Of a DNA stretch of 64,000 nucleotides, positions 43,406-52,968 are shown one piece after another. This DNA is from Gymnodinialimonas phycosphaerae. GTDB lineage: Bacteria > Pseudomonadota > Alphaproteobacteria > Rhodobacterales > Rhodobacteraceae. The notes beneath the pieces are model-generated. The model saw only the letters and a program-made list of their open reading frames with translations, made no database searches and had not been told where the DNA came from. The stretch's first letter is position 1. Every line of letters begins with the position of its first letter. Where the stretch lies: NCBI RefSeq assembly GCF_019195455.1, contig NZ_JAIMBW010000001.1, forward strand, positions 682,001 through 746,000, in the 5' to 3' direction. Position numbers and translations under genes: made by a program.

Positions 43406-43900
43406 ATGCCAAAAAAGATGCACATCACGTTGAAGGTGAACGGCAAAGAGGAAGAGTTCCTGGCCGAGCCGCGCGAACTGTTGATCTACACCCTGCGCGA
43501 GCGGCTCAACATCACCGGGCCGCACATTGGCTGCGAGACGTCCCATTGCGGGGCCTGCACGGTCACGATCGACGGCAAGTCGGTGAAGTCCTGCACCATG
43601 TTCGCCGTCCAGGCCGAAGGGGCCGAGATCACGACGATCGAAGGGATCGGGGGGCCGGACGATCTGCATCCCTTGCAGACCGCTTTCAAGGAACACCATG
43701 GCCTGCAATGCGGCTACTGCACGCCGGGCATGATCACGCGGGCCACCAAGTTGTTGGAGGAAATCCCCAACCCCACGGAAGAGGAAATCCGCTTCGGGAT
43801 GGCCGGCAACCTCTGCCGCTGCACCGGCTACCAGAACATCGTGAAAAGCATTCAGGCCGCCGCGGCTGAAATGTCAGCTGCAAAGGAGGCTGCGGAATGA
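43406..43900 (+). CDS. coxS: Aerobic CO dehydrogenase small (2Fe-2S) subunit
   Basis: The 164-residue protein has all eight cluster Cys residues: Cys43, 48, 51 and 63 (plant-type ferredoxin cluster, [10 protein letters not shown]) and Cys102, 105, 137 and 139 (CGYCTPGM and CRCTGY). It passes electrons from the Mo-Cu site of CoxL to FAD in CoxM. The upstream AUG is preceded by GGGAGGAAA. It overlaps coxL by four bases (ATGA). Confidence 0.93.
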   Translation: MPKKMHITLKVNGKEEEFLAEPRELLIYTLRERLNITGPHIGCETSHCGACTVTIDGKSVKSCTMFAVQAEGAEITTIEGIGGPDDLHPLQTAFKEHHGLQCGYCTPGMITRATKLLEEIPNPTEEEIRFGMAGNLCRCTGYQNIVKSIQAAAAEMSAAKEAAE

Positions 43901-46323
43901 AGGACGAAGTTTCACGCGAGGATCGTATTGATAACCTCAAAGGCATGGGCTGCTCGCGCAAGCGCGTCGAAGACGCCCGTTTCACCCAAGGCAAAGGCAA
44001 ATATGTCGATGACATCAAGCTGGACGGGATGCTGTTTGGCGATTTCGTCCGCTCGCCCTATGCCCACGCCCGGATCAAGAACATCGATATCTCTGCCGCC
44101 ATGGAAGTCCCCGGCGTCCTCGCCGTTCTGACGGCTGCGGATCTGGAGCCGCTTGGCCTCCATTGGATGCCGACGCTGGCAGGTGACAAGCAGATGGTTT
44201 TGGCCGACGGCAAGGTGCTGTTCCAAGGCCAGGAGGTCGCCTTTGTCGTGGCCGAGGATCGCTACGCCGCCGCCGACGGGATCGAACTGGTGGAGGTCGA
44301 CTATGAAGAGCTTCCCGTGATCGTCGATCCGTTTGAATCGCTGAAGTCAGACGTCGTGTTGCGCGAAGATCTGGTGGCCGAGGATGGGACCATCCCGCCG
44401 GGTGCCCACGGACCGCGCAAGCACCACAATCACATCTTCACCTGGGAAGCGGGTGACAAGGACCCGACCGAAGAGGTGATCGCCAACGCCGAGGTCGTGG
44501 CCGAAGAAAGCATGTACTACCACCGCACCCATCCCTGTCCGCTGGAAACCTGCGGCTGCGTGGCCAGCATGGATAAGGTCAACGGCAAGCTGACGCTATG
44601 GGGCACGTTCCAGGCCCCCCACGCGATCCGCACGGTGGTGTCGCTGATCTCGGGCATCGAGGAACACAACATCCGCGTCATCTCGCCCGATATCGGCGGT
44701 GGCTTCGGCAACAAGGTGGGGGCTTATCCGGGCTATGTCTGCTCGGTCGTGGCCTCCATCGTGACGGGCAAGCCGGTCAAGTGGATCGAAGACCGGATGG
44801 ACAATCTGATGACCACCGCCTTCGCCCGCGACTACCACATGACGGGCCAGATCTCCGCGACGAAAGAGGGCAAGATCACCGGCCTCAAGTGCCACGTGAC
44901 AGCCGACCACGGCGGCTTTGACGCCTGCGCCGACCCCACCAAGTTCCCGGCGGGCTTCATGAACATCTGCACCGGGTCCTACGACATTCCGACCGCCTAC
45001 CTTGAGGTCGATGGTGTCTACACCAACAAGGCGCCTGGCGGCGTGTCCTATCGCTGTTCCTTCCGGGTGACGGAGGCCGTCTATTTCATCGAGCGGATGG
45101 TCGAGGTTCTGGCCATCAAGCTGAACATGGACGCGGCAGAGCTTCGCCGGATCAACTTCATCAAGAAAGAGCAGTTCCCCTATACCGCAGCGCTGGGGTG
45201 GGAATACGACTCCGGCGACTATCACACCGCCTGGGACAAGGCGCTGAAGGCCGTCGACTATGACGGGCTGCGGGCAGAGCAAGCCCAGCGGGTCGAAGAC
45301 TTCAAGGCGGGCAAGACGCGCAAGTTGATGGGGATTGGCCTGAGCTTCTTCACAGAGATCGTGGGTGCAGGCCCGGTGAAGAACTGCGATATCCTCGGCC
45401 TCGGCATGTTCGACAGCTGCGAGATCCGCATTCACCCCACAGGCTCGGCCATCGCGCGGTTGGGCACGATCAGCCAAGGGCAAGGGCATGCGACGACATT
45501 CGCGCAAATCCTCGCCTCGGAAATCGGCCTGCCAGCCGACAGCATCACCATCGAGGAAGGCGATACCGATACGGCCCCCTATGGCCTTGGTACCTACGGG
45601 TCGCGTTCCACCCCCGTTGCGGGGGCGGCCACGGCCATGGCAGGCCGCAAGATCCGCGCGAAAGCACAGATGATCGCGGCCTATCTGTTGGAGGTCCACG
45701 ACAACGACGTGGAATTCGACGTGGATCGTTTCGTCGTCAAGGGCGCGCCCGAGCGGTTCAAGACGATGAAGGAAATCGCCTTCGCGGCCTACAATCAGGC
45801 CATTCCGGGACTAGAGCCGGGGTTGGAGGCGGTCAGCTACTACGATCCGCCCAACATGACCTATCCGTTCGGCGCCTACGTCTGTGTCATGGATATCGAC
45901 GTGGACACCGGCGTGCCGGAAATCCGCCGCTTCTATGCGCTGGATGACTGCGGCACACGGATCAACCCGATGATCATCGAAGGGCAGGTTCACGGCGGCT
46001 TGACCGAGGCGCTCGCCGTGGCCCTGGGGCAGGAGATTGCCTACGACGACATGGGCAATGTGAAGACGGGCACGCTGATGGACTTCTTCTTGCCCACAGC
46101 CTGGGAGGTCCCGAATTACGAGACCGACTTCACCGTCACGCCGTCGCCGCACCACCCGATTGGCGCAAAAGGCGTGGGCGAAAGCCCCCACGTGGGCGGC
46201 GTGCCGTGTTTCTCCAATGCGGTGCAGGATGCGTTCCGGCCCTTCGGCAACACGCATACCAACATGCCCCACGATCATTGGCGCATCTGGCGCACAGCCA
46301 ACGAGTTGGGCTTGCACGACTAG
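43897..46323 (+). CDS. coxL: Aerobic CO dehydrogenase large (Mo-Cu) subunit, form I
   Basis: The 808-residue protein carries the form I active-site loop SYRCSFR with Cys387, the residue that binds copper in CO dehydrogenase (Cys388 in A. carboxidovorans). The usual first residue of this AYxCSFR motif is Ala; here it is Ser. The catalytic Glu is Glu762 in [19 protein letters not shown] near 267 and [12 protein letters not shown] near 528 contact the molybdopterin cytosine dinucleotide. The form II signature (AYRGAGR) is absent, so CO is the expected substrate. Length and subunit order are normal. Confidence 0.93.
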   Translation: MKDEVSREDRIDNLKGMGCSRKRVEDARFTQGKGKYVDDIKLDGMLFGDFVRSPYAHARIKNIDISAAMEVPGVLAVLTAADLEPLGLHWMPTLAGDKQMVLADGKVLFQGQEVAFVVAEDRYAAADGIELVEVDYEELPVIVDPFESLKSDVVLREDLVAEDGTIPPGAHGPRKHHNHIFTWEAGDKDPTEEVIANAEVVAEESMYYHRTHPCPLETCGCVASMDKVNGKLTLWGTFQAPHAIRTVVSLISGIEEHNIRVISPDIGGGFGNKVGAYPGYVCSVVASIVTGKPVKWIEDRMDNLMTTAFARDYHMTGQISATKEGKITGLKCHVTADHGGFDACADPTKFPAGFMNICTGSYDIPTAYLEVDGVYTNKAPGGVSYRCSFRVTEAVYFIERMVEVLAIKLNMDAAELRRINFIKKEQFPYTAALGWEYDSGDYHTAWDKALKAVDYDGLRAEQAQRVEDFKAGKTRKLMGIGLSFFTEIVGAGPVKNCDILGLGMFDSCEIRIHPTGSAIARLGTISQGQGHATTFAQILASEIGLPADSITIEEGDTDTAPYGLGTYGSRSTPVAGAATAMAGRKIRAKAQMIAAYLLEVHDNDVEFDVDRFVVKGAPERFKTMKEIAFAAYNQAIPGLEPGLEAVSYYDPPNMTYPFGAYVCVMDIDVDTGVPEIRRFYALDDCGTRINPMIIEGQVHGGLTEALAVALGQEIAYDDMGNVKTGTLMDFFLPTAWEVPNYETDFTVTPSPHHPIGAKGVGESPHVGGVPCFSNAVQDAFRPFGNTHTNMPHDHWRIWRTANELGLHD

Positions 46324-46332
46324 AGGCTTCGA

Positions 46333-46380
46333 ATTTCGCTTCGCGAAATCCGACCACGCGGGGGAGGCGCTGCCTCCCCC
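46333..46380 (+). repeat. Two tandem hairpins between coxL and coxD
   Basis: ATTTCGC-TTC-GCGAAAT (46333-46349) is followed by GGGGGAGGC-GCT-GCCTCCCCC (46360-46380) and then by GGACCCCCTCCGGAG and TTTTT. The second stem is very stable. Similar GC-hairpins followed by a CCGGAG-TTTTT tail are, as I recall, frequent between Rhodobacteraceae genes. They probably protect the coxMSL mRNA or attenuate coxD. Confidence 0.6.
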
Positions 46381-46429
46381 GGACCCCCTCCGGAGTTTTT
46401 CTGGCAAGATGAAAGGGACAAGAGCGTCA

Positions 46430-47305
46430 ATGACCTATCGCGCATTGCAGGAAGATATGGCGGCCTGTGGGTATGTTGCCTCGGACGATCTGGCCGTGGC
46501 CTTGCAACTGGCGCTGTCGCTGGGGCGGCCGTTGTTATTGGAAGGGGCGGCGGGCGTTGGCAAGACCGAGGTCGCGCGCACGCTGGCCACGGTCAAGGAC
46601 ACCGCGCTGATCCGGTTGCAGTGCTATGAGGGGCTGGACGCGGCACAGGCGATTTACGAATGGAACTACCAGCGCCAATTGTTGACGATCCGCGCGGCTT
46701 CCGAGGCTGGAGAAACGGGTAAAACCGTGGAAGAGCGCATTTTTTCACGGGAATTCCTGTTGGAACGTCCGCTGTTGGCGGCGATTACGCAGGACGTCGC
46801 ACCCGTTCTTCTTATAGATGAAATTGATCGCGCGGACGAGGAGTTCGAGGCCTACCTTCTGGAAATCCTGTCGGATTTTCAGATTTCCATTCCTGAGCTT
46901 GGCACCATCACGGCCACCACCCGGCCGATTGTGATCCTGACCTCCAATGGCACAAGGGATCTGTCTGACGCCCTGCGCCGCCGGTGCCTGTATACCTACG
47001 TTGAATATCCCGATCGTGCGACGGAGCTGGCGATCCTCAGGGCGCGCTGCCCAGAGGTCGAGGCAAGGCTCGCCGATCAGATCGTGGGGTTCGTGCAAAA
47101 GCTGCGCGAGGAAGAGTTGGAGAAGACGCCGGGTGTGGCCGAGATGCTTGACTTCGCGGCGGCGCTGATGGGGCTTGGCATTGCGGACCTGACCGATGAT
47201 CCGGCTATTTTGCAATCCACGCTCACCACGCTCTTGAAGACCCAAAGCGACCAGGCGCAGATCACGTCCGAGGTTGCGGGCCGCATTGCGGGCAAGGCGG
47301 CATGA
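46430..47305 (+). CDS. coxD: CO dehydrogenase maturation AAA+ ATPase (MoxR-like)
   Basis: This is a 291-residue MoxR-type AAA+ protein. Walker A EGAAGVGKT is near 38-46, Walker B VLLIDEIDRAD near 125-135, a sensor-1 Asn in VILTSNGTRDLSDALRRRC, and arginine fingers follow. In A. carboxidovorans CoxD is needed to insert copper and sulfur into the CoxL active site. The start is uncertain between the ATG at 46430 (used) and one seven codons upstream at 46409. It overlaps coxE by four bases, as is usual for MoxR-VWA pairs. Confidence 0.9.
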   Translation: MTYRALQEDMAACGYVASDDLAVALQLALSLGRPLLLEGAAGVGKTEVARTLATVKDTALIRLQCYEGLDAAQAIYEWNYQRQLLTIRAASEAGETGKTVEERIFSREFLLERPLLAAITQDVAPVLLIDEIDRADEEFEAYLLEILSDFQISIPELGTITATTRPIVILTSNGTRDLSDALRRRCLYTYVEYPDRATELAILRARCPEVEARLADQIVGFVQKLREEELEKTPGVAEMLDFAAALMGLGIADLTDDPAILQSTLTTLLKTQSDQAQITSEVAGRIAGKAA

Positions 47306-48483
47306 GCCGGGTCACCAAGTTCGCCGGTCGCGACCCCGGTCCCGCGGCGCGCGTCGCGGGTTTCATCGCCCATCTGCGCCAGAATGGTTTGCGCCTGGGC
47401 GTGGCGGAGGCCGACGTTGCCCTGGCCGCCCTGACCCATGTCAACGCCATTCGCCCCGACGACGCGCGCCGTGCGCTGCGGGCCGTTTGTACCGGATGCA
47501 AGGAAGAGGCCGAGCGGTTCGATGATCTCTTCGATGGTTTCTGGATGGACATGGGCCGGGTGAAGCAGAAGGTGATCCCGAAGCAAACCGCCACGGCGAA
47601 CGATGATGTCCATTCCTCGCGCGATGCCCAGGGCGAAGACGCAGGCGCCAGCGGCAGCGCCACCGCGCCAGATGCCGAGGGCGGAGAGGCCGACAGCGAC
47701 GGCACCGGAAAGCTGATCGCGACCCGGCAGCGCAACCTCAATCGCCGCGACCTGCGTGATCTGGTGCGCCCTGAGGAAATCGCCGAGGCAGAAGCGGTCG
47801 CCCGCCGCCTTGGCGCAGCCTTGCGCGACAGACGCTCTCGCCGCCGGATCGCGGCGCGCAGGGGCGACCGGCTGCACTTCCGCAAGACCATCCGCCAGAG
47901 CCTTGCGACTGGCGGCGAGCCCCTGCGCCTATTGCGTAAGAAGCGCCCGGACCGGACCCGCAAGATCGTGGCGCTGTGCGATGTCTCTGGCTCGATGAGC
48001 GTCTATGCGCAGGTATTCCTGGCGTTTCTTGCGGGCCTTTTGCGTGCTGACACGGCGGCGGATGCCTACCTGTTCCACACCCGCCTTGTGCGCATCACCG
48101 AGGCGCTGCGCGATAAGGATGCGATGCGCGCGATCGGGCGAATGTCGCTGATGGCTGATGGATTTGGCGGCGGCTCCAGGATCGGACCCTCGCTGATGCG
48201 GTTCGCGGACACCTACGCCAAGCGGTTTGTCGATGGACGCAGCGTGGTGCTGATCCTGTCGGACGGCTACGATACCGAACCGCCCGCACAGATCGACGAG
48301 GCCCTGGCAAAGCTGCGCAAGCGAGGCTGCAAGATCATCTGGCTCAACCCCCTGAAAGGGTGGGCGGATTACGCCCCGGTGGCCGAAGGTATGGCGGCAG
48401 CCTTGCCCCATCTGGCCGCCTTCAAGGCGGCCAATACGCTGGCCGATCTTGCGGCCCTGGAAGCGGAGCTGGCCAGCCTATGA
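47302..48483 (+). CDS. coxE: VWA-domain protein CoxE
   Basis: The 393-residue protein has a von Willebrand A domain in its C-terminal half with the metal-ion-dependent adhesion motif DVSGSMS (about 229-235). An acidic, low-complexity linker is present at about 105-135 (GEDAGASGSATAPDAEGG). CoxE partners the CoxD ATPase in maturing the Mo-Cu cofactor. Start codon overlaps the coxD stop; its own stop overlaps the next ATG. Confidence 0.9.
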   Translation: MSRVTKFAGRDPGPAARVAGFIAHLRQNGLRLGVAEADVALAALTHVNAIRPDDARRALRAVCTGCKEEAERFDDLFDGFWMDMGRVKQKVIPKQTATANDDVHSSRDAQGEDAGASGSATAPDAEGGEADSDGTGKLIATRQRNLNRRDLRDLVRPEEIAEAEAVARRLGAALRDRRSRRRIAARRGDRLHFRKTIRQSLATGGEPLRLLRKKRPDRTRKIVALCDVSGSMSVYAQVFLAFLAGLLRADTAADAYLFHTRLVRITEALRDKDAMRAIGRMSLMADGFGGGSRIGPSLMRFADTYAKRFVDGRSVVLILSDGYDTEPPAQIDEALAKLRKRGCKIIWLNPLKGWADYAPVAEGMAAALPHLAAFKAANTLADLAALEAELASL

Positions 48484-49259
48484 CGCCCGCAGAGATCCTT
48501 TCCGACGATCTGGCCGAAGCGGCATCGGCCCTGCGCGCCAAGGACGAGGCCTTTGCCTTCGCCACCATCGTGCGTACGGCGGGATCCACGGCGGCGAAAC
48601 CGGGGGCCAAGGCCTTGCTGAGCGCCGATGGTACTATCGTGCAGGGCTGGCTTGGGGGCGGTTGCACACGGGGCGCGGTGAAACGTGCCGCGCTGGAGGC
48701 ATTGAAAAGCGGCGTACCGCAACTCGTGTCCGTCGCGCCCGAGGATTTGTTGGCCGAAAAGGGCGTGGCTGCCGGGGACGAGGTCGACGGCACTCGGTTC
48801 GCACGTAACGGTTGCCCGTCGCGGGGCACGGTCGACATCTTTATCGAGCCGTGCCTGCCCACGCCGCAACTCGTGGTCATGGGAACCTCGCCGGTGGCGC
48901 AGGCACTGGTCCGACTGGCACCCCAGTTTCATTGGGCCATTGCCGCCGATCCAAGCGTGGCGAAGCCGGGCCAAAAGCGCTTCATCGTGGTGGCGACCCA
49001 AGGGCAGGGCGACCTGGACGCCCTGACCCAGGCGCTCGCCGCCGGGGCCGACTACGTGGCCTTTGTGGGCAGCCGCCGCAAATATGCCGTGCTGGCCGAG
49101 AAGCTGGCGATGGCGGGGGTGGATCAGGGCGGCATCGACGGGGTGCAGGCGCCAGCAGGGCTCGACCTGGGGGCCGTGACGCCGGAAGAGATCGCGCTGT
49201 CGATCCTGGCGCAACTGGTGCAGACGCGCCGGGTGGCGGTGAAACATGCCGAAGCATGA
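48480..49259 (+). CDS. coxF: XdhC-family maturation protein (CoxF)
   Basis: This is a 259-residue XdhC/CoxI-family protein. The N-terminal part has the family segments TIVRTAGSTAAKPGAKALL and GWLGGGCTRGAVKRAALEAL, and the C-terminal part is a Rossmann-like domain (VAFVGSRRKYAVL). XdhC proteins bind the molybdenum cofactor and deliver it, sulfurated, to hydroxylases; CoxF does so for CO dehydrogenase. It overlaps coxE and the next gene, so it is in the same operon. Confidence 0.88.
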   Translation: MTPAEILSDDLAEAASALRAKDEAFAFATIVRTAGSTAAKPGAKALLSADGTIVQGWLGGGCTRGAVKRAALEALKSGVPQLVSVAPEDLLAEKGVAAGDEVDGTRFARNGCPSRGTVDIFIEPCLPTPQLVVMGTSPVAQALVRLAPQFHWAIAADPSVAKPGQKRFIVVATQGQGDLDALTQALAAGADYVAFVGSRRKYAVLAEKLAMAGVDQGGIDGVQAPAGLDLGAVTPEEIALSILAQLVQTRRVAVKHAEA

Positions 49260-49854
49260 CGTTGCGGTCATCGTGTTGGCGGCGGGCCTGTCGCGGCGCA
49301 TGGGTGCGCGCAACAAGTTGCTTCTGCCCGTGGGGGGCTTGCCGATGATCCGCCATATGGTGGGTGTCTATGCCCGGATCACTGCGCGACCTGTCATCGT
49401 CGTCACCGGCCACGAGGCGCCCGAGATCGAAGCCGCGTTGGCGGGCAGCGGGGCGGACATCGTTTTCAACCGTGATTACGCGCAGGGCCAACCCACATCG
49501 GTGGCCTGTGGCCTGCGCGCGGCGCCAGCGGATTTGCCTCTTCTGATCGGCCTGGGCGACCAGCCATTGCTGAGCGCTGAAGACCTGCGTGCGCTGATCG
49601 CCGCGCATCTTGCGGGTGACCGGGACCGCATTTCGATCCCCTTGCACAACGACCGGCGCGGCAATCCGATTGTCATCCCCGCAGCCCTGCGCGCGCGTCT
49701 TCTGGAAGATCCAGCCTCGCCCGGGTGCAAGAAATTCACCCGCGCTCACCCCGAGCACGTGCAGTTTCACCCGCTGAGCGCCCCGGGCTTCTATGCAGAT
49801 ATCGACACGCCCGAGGCCTATGACGCCCTGAATGAAGGCGCGTCCCCATGTTAG
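49246..49854 (+). CDS. MobA-like nucleotidyltransferase (molybdenum cofactor cytidylyltransferase candidate)
   Basis: The 202-residue protein shows the MobA/MocA nucleotide-binding loop LAAGLSRRMGARNKLLLP (residues 11-28) and the metal-binding GLGDQPLLS motif near 104-112. CO dehydrogenase uses molybdopterin cytosine dinucleotide, so a MocA-type cytidylyltransferase is expected and such a gene is common in cox clusters. The start overlaps coxF by 14 bases. The last 108 bases before coxG hold nothing I recognise. Confidence 0.85.
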   Translation: MPKHDVAVIVLAAGLSRRMGARNKLLLPVGGLPMIRHMVGVYARITARPVIVVTGHEAPEIEAALAGSGADIVFNRDYAQGQPTSVACGLRAAPADLPLLIGLGDQPLLSAEDLRALIAAHLAGDRDRISIPLHNDRRGNPIVIPAALRARLLEDPASPGCKKFTRAHPEHVQFHPLSAPGFYADIDTPEAYDALNEGASPC

Positions 49855-49962
49855 CGCTCAGACGCCTCGCAAGTCGTTGGCGCCGAAAAGCGGCGCTTAC
49901 CCCCGCGCAGGCCGAAATCCTGGCCTCGATCAAATTTCCCTGTTGCTAAGAAGGACATCGCA

Positions 49963-50418
49963 ATGGAACTGGCAGACGAAATCATCATCAACGCCCCCAA
50001 GGACGTTGTCTATGCGGCCCTTAATGATCCTGAAATCCTGAAGCAATGCATCCCCGGATGTGAAGAGCTGACCAAGCATTCCGATACGGAGCTGGAGGCC
50101 AAGGTGGTTCTGAAAGTCGGCCCCGTGAAGGCCAAGTTCAGTGGCGATGTGCAGCTTGACACCACGGGCGCGCCAGATGCGTTCTCGCTGACGGGGCAAG
50201 GCAATGGCGGTGCGGCGGGTCATGCCAAAGGCGGCGCGGATGTGACGCTGACGGCCGATGGCCCGGATGTGACCATTCTGCGCTATGAAGCCAAGGCGGA
50301 CATCGGCGGTAAACTTGCCCAGTTGGGCAGCCGCCTGATCCAGAGCACCGCGAAGAAGCTGGCCGCCAAGTTCTTCAAATCCTTCGCCGAGGTCGTCAAT
50401 GAAGACGCTGCCGCCTGA
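49963..50418 (+). CDS. coxG: CoxG-type SRPBCC-fold protein
   Basis: This is a 151-residue SRPBCC-fold protein: INAPKDVVYAALNDPEILKQCIPGCEEL at the N-terminus is the CoxG signature. In A. carboxidovorans CoxG helps anchor CO dehydrogenase to the membrane. This version ends at AEVVNEDAAA without the C-terminal hydrophobic tail found in longer CoxG proteins, so it may recruit the enzyme through a partner. The preceding AGAAGGA is a good Shine-Dalgarno. It overlaps the next gene by 20 bases. Confidence 0.88.
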   Translation: MELADEIIINAPKDVVYAALNDPEILKQCIPGCEELTKHSDTELEAKVVLKVGPVKAKFSGDVQLDTTGAPDAFSLTGQGNGGAAGHAKGGADVTLTADGPDVTILRYEAKADIGGKLAQLGSRLIQSTAKKLAAKFFKSFAEVVNEDAAA

Positions 50419-51328
50419 CAGCCTGACCTACGCGGAACATGCCTCGGACGTGATCGCGTCGGCGGCGGCGCTGGTGCGTGCGGATCGGCCGTTCGTGTTG
50501 ATCACGTCGCTGGCGATCGAAGGGGGTGCAGCACGAGAGGTGGGCTCGCTCGCGCTGGTGGATGAGGCCGGAGAGATGACCGGGTATCTGTCGAACGGCT
50601 GTATCGACAGGGACATCCGCTTGCAGGCCCAGGACGCTCTTCGCAGCGGGTCGAAGAAGCTGATCCGCTACGGCGACGGCTCACGATATGTGGATCTGAA
50701 ACTGCCTTGCGGCGGGGCGCTGTCGGTCTTGATCGATCCGGCCCCCGATCGCGCCGCGATCGTGGCGGCGGCGGCGGGATTCGCCGCCCGTGAGACCGTG
50801 TCGTTGCGCTTTGACGGCCCTGAAGAGGATGCGCCCGTCCTGACGCGTACCTTCACCTATCCGCCCCGCCATCGGCTCGTTCTGGCCGGGCGCGGGGCGA
50901 TCTTCCGGGCGATGGCGCAGATCGGCGCGGCAACGGGCTATGAGGTACATGCAATGTCCCCCGATGCCGCCGATCTTGAGGCCGTGGCACCCGTGCTGGA
51001 CGCCGCCCCGATCCATTTGACCTCTCCGAACGCCGCGCCGCGCCTTTCCATGCTGGATGCCCATTCGGCCTTCCTGACCCTGTTCCATGACCATGATTGG
51101 GAGCCCGCCTTGCTGCGCGCCGCCCTGGACACGGAGGCACGGTTCATCGGCAGCCTTGGCAGCCAGCGCACCCATGCCCTGCGCAAGGAAGCGTTGCGGC
51201 AGATGGGCGTTGACGCGGCATCTCTGGCGCGCCTGCGCGGGCCTATCGGCTTGGTGCCGTCGTTGCGCGATGCCTCCTCCATTGCCGTGTCGGCCCTGGC
51301 CGAGGTCATTGCGACCCTGCGCCCCTAG
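50399..51328 (+). CDS. coxI: Second XdhC-family protein (CoxI-like)
   Basis: The 309-residue protein is a fuller XdhC form: N-terminal domain with LITSLAIEGGAAREVGSLALV and GYLSNGCIDRDI, then a C-terminal Rossmann domain beginning HRLVLAGRGAIFRAMAQ and containing FIGSLGSQRTHALRKEAL. CoxI of A. carboxidovorans is this type. Two XdhC-family proteins in one cluster (with CoxF) is normal for cox operons. It ends the CO gene block; a spacer of 109 bases leads to the DeoR regulator. Confidence 0.85.
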   Translation: MKTLPPDSLTYAEHASDVIASAAALVRADRPFVLITSLAIEGGAAREVGSLALVDEAGEMTGYLSNGCIDRDIRLQAQDALRSGSKKLIRYGDGSRYVDLKLPCGGALSVLIDPAPDRAAIVAAAAGFAARETVSLRFDGPEEDAPVLTRTFTYPPRHRLVLAGRGAIFRAMAQIGAATGYEVHAMSPDAADLEAVAPVLDAAPIHLTSPNAAPRLSMLDAHSAFLTLFHDHDWEPALLRAALDTEARFIGSLGSQRTHALRKEALRQMGVDAASLARLRGPIGLVPSLRDASSIAVSALAEVIATLRP

Positions 51329-51437
51329 CGCTGGTTCGCGGGGGGCTTTGCCGGGGAGGCCCTTTCGTGATACGAATCTGATATCAAACGATAATTGAAG
51401 CAGCCCCCCCGCGCGGGCTGAAAGGGGCGAACGATCC

Positions 51438-52229
51438 GTGCCACAGGGGTTCAGGCAAGCCGAGATTCTGGACATCGCCGCACGCGATGGCAAGGTCACC
51501 GTCGATGGTCTGGCCGAGCATTTCTCGGTCACGTTGCAAACCATCCGCCGTGACCTGTCCGAGTTGGATCAGGCGGGTCTGCTCAAGCGCGTTCACGGCG
51601 GGGCGATGCCCGCCTCGGGCAGCCGCAATTTTGCCTATGAAGACCGCCGCGCGTTGCAGACCGAGGCCAAGGACCAGATCGCGCGCGCCTGCGCCGCCGC
51701 CATTCCCGATGCCTGTTCCATCTTCCTCAACATCGGCACCAGCACCGAGGCCGTGGCCGAGCGCCTGAGCCAGCACGAAAACCTGCTGGTCGTGACCAAC
51801 AACCTCAATGTGGCGCATATCCTGTCGCAAAGTCCGGGGGTAGAGATCTTCGTGACCGGCGGCACGCTGCGTCGGGCGGACAATGGCCTGATCGGGTCCC
51901 TGGCCATCGATACGATCAACAAGTTCAAGTTCGACTATGCCGTCATCGGCTGCTCGGCGCTGGATCTGGACGGCGAGGTGCTGGATTTCGACGTGCAGGA
52001 GGTGGGCGTCAGCCAGGCCATTGTCGCGCGGTCCCGCAAGACCTTCCTCGTGGCGGATCATTCCAAGTTCGAACGCAGCGCGCCCGCGCGGATCTGCTCG
52101 CTGGCGCAGATCGACGGGTTCTTTACTGACAGCCCTCTGGCACCGGATCTGGCCGAGAAGTGCGCCCAATGGGGCGTGGACGTTCACGTCAGCGGTCCGC
52201 ATGAGGCACCGGACGCCGCTCAAGGGTGA
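51438..52229 (+). CDS. DeoR/GlpR-family transcriptional regulator
   Basis: The 263-residue protein has a DeoR helix-turn-helix at about 18-57 (VTVDGLAEHFSVTLQTIRRD, LSELDQAGLLKRVHGGAM) and a sugar-phosphate sensor domain starting near 75 with FLNIGTSTEAVAERL. Its size and position upstream of methylglyoxal synthase and ugpBAEC suggest sensing of glycerol-3-phosphate or a triose phosphate (GlpR-like). Start is GTG at 51438 with AAAGGGG upstream. No binding site was identified with certainty. Confidence 0.85.
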   Translation: MPQGFRQAEILDIAARDGKVTVDGLAEHFSVTLQTIRRDLSELDQAGLLKRVHGGAMPASGSRNFAYEDRRALQTEAKDQIARACAAAIPDACSIFLNIGTSTEAVAERLSQHENLLVVTNNLNVAHILSQSPGVEIFVTGGTLRRADNGLIGSLAIDTINKFKFDYAVIGCSALDLDGEVLDFDVQEVGVSQAIVARSRKTFLVADHSKFERSAPARICSLAQIDGFFTDSPLAPDLAEKCAQWGVDVHVSGPHEAPDAAQG

Positions 52230-52298
52230 CGACGCCCAAGGGTGACGCCGCCCATGGCCTGCGCTATGGCTCTGATAGCCAAAGCGGAGACAGCCCCC

Positions 52299-52670
52299 AT
52301 GACCACCATCGCCCTCGTGGCCCACGATCAGAAGAAAGACGCACTTGTTGCCTGGGCCAAGACCCATGAGGCCGCGCTTCAGCGACATACGCTTTACGCG
52401 ACGGGCACCACGGGCGGGCGCTTGCAGGCCGAGACGAACCTGACCATCACGGCGCTGAAATCAGGGCCCCTTGGCGGGGACGCGCAGCTTGGCGCGATGA
52501 TCGCAGAGGGCAAGCTGCCGGTGCTGATCTTCTTCATCGATCCGCTGTCCGCGATGCCCCATGACGTGGATGTGAAGTCCTTGATTCGGCTGGCAATCCT
52601 CTACGACACGCTTCTGGCGGTGAACGAAGAAACCGCCGCGGCCGTGATCGCGTCGCTACCTGCGACCTAA
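52299..52670 (+). CDS. mgsA: Methylglyoxal synthase
   Basis: The 123-residue protein shows the MgsA motifs [16 protein letters not shown] (N-terminal, with the His-Asp pair), TGTTGGRL (phosphate-binding loop, near 35-42), [11 protein letters not shown] and [18 protein letters not shown], with the catalytic Asp. It converts dihydroxyacetone phosphate to methylglyoxal with release of phosphate, easing sugar-phosphate stress or phosphate shortage. That fits its place between a GlpR-like regulator and a glycerol-phosphate importer under a PHO-box-like array. Start at ATG 52299. Confidence 0.92.
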   Translation: MTTIALVAHDQKKDALVAWAKTHEAALQRHTLYATGTTGGRLQAETNLTITALKSGPLGGDAQLGAMIAEGKLPVLIFFIDPLSAMPHDVDVKSLIRLAILYDTLLAVNEETAAAVIASLPAT

Positions 52671-52675
52671 ATCCC

Positions 52676-52743
52676 CTTGTGAAAGCCATGTGACACCCTT
52701 GTGACGGGCCAGCGTGCAAAGCGTCACACGCACGTCACCCGTA
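52676..52743. promoter_or_regulatory. PHO-box-like direct repeats upstream of ugpB
   Basis: Three contiguous 11-base units, CTTGTGAAAGC, CATGTGACACC and CTTGTGACGGG (52676-52708), share TGTGA, which reads TCACA on the minus strand. Two plus-strand units, CGTCACACGCA and CGTCACCCGTA (52722-52743), follow in the same 11-base period. PhoB sites are 11-base direct repeats with a GTCA core, and ugp genes are classic Pho-regulon members. The array is about 230-290 bases upstream of the ugpB start. The rest of the 52671-52968 spacer shows no gene. Confidence 0.55.
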
Positions 52744-52968
52744 GTGCGTAGCTGGACCGTGCCGGAGGGCAGGGGGCAGCGGGGCATCTTAAAGCTTCGT
52801 AATCGTTTGCACTCTTCCGTTGTGTGTGTAGTCTTCCCCTGCGTGATGATCCGGGGGGACGCGTACTTTGTGACCCGGCAATGAGATCAAGCCGCCTCAG
52901 TCCGACTGGGGCGGGATAACCCGCATCCTGCGGTCCAATGATGGCCGCGTCACTATGGGAGAAAGAAA

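Noticed and set aside
41132..51383. 12-base match ACGAATCTGATA before coxC and before the DeoR gene
   Set aside because: Many chance 12-base matches are expected in 64 kb, and the flanks do not agree.
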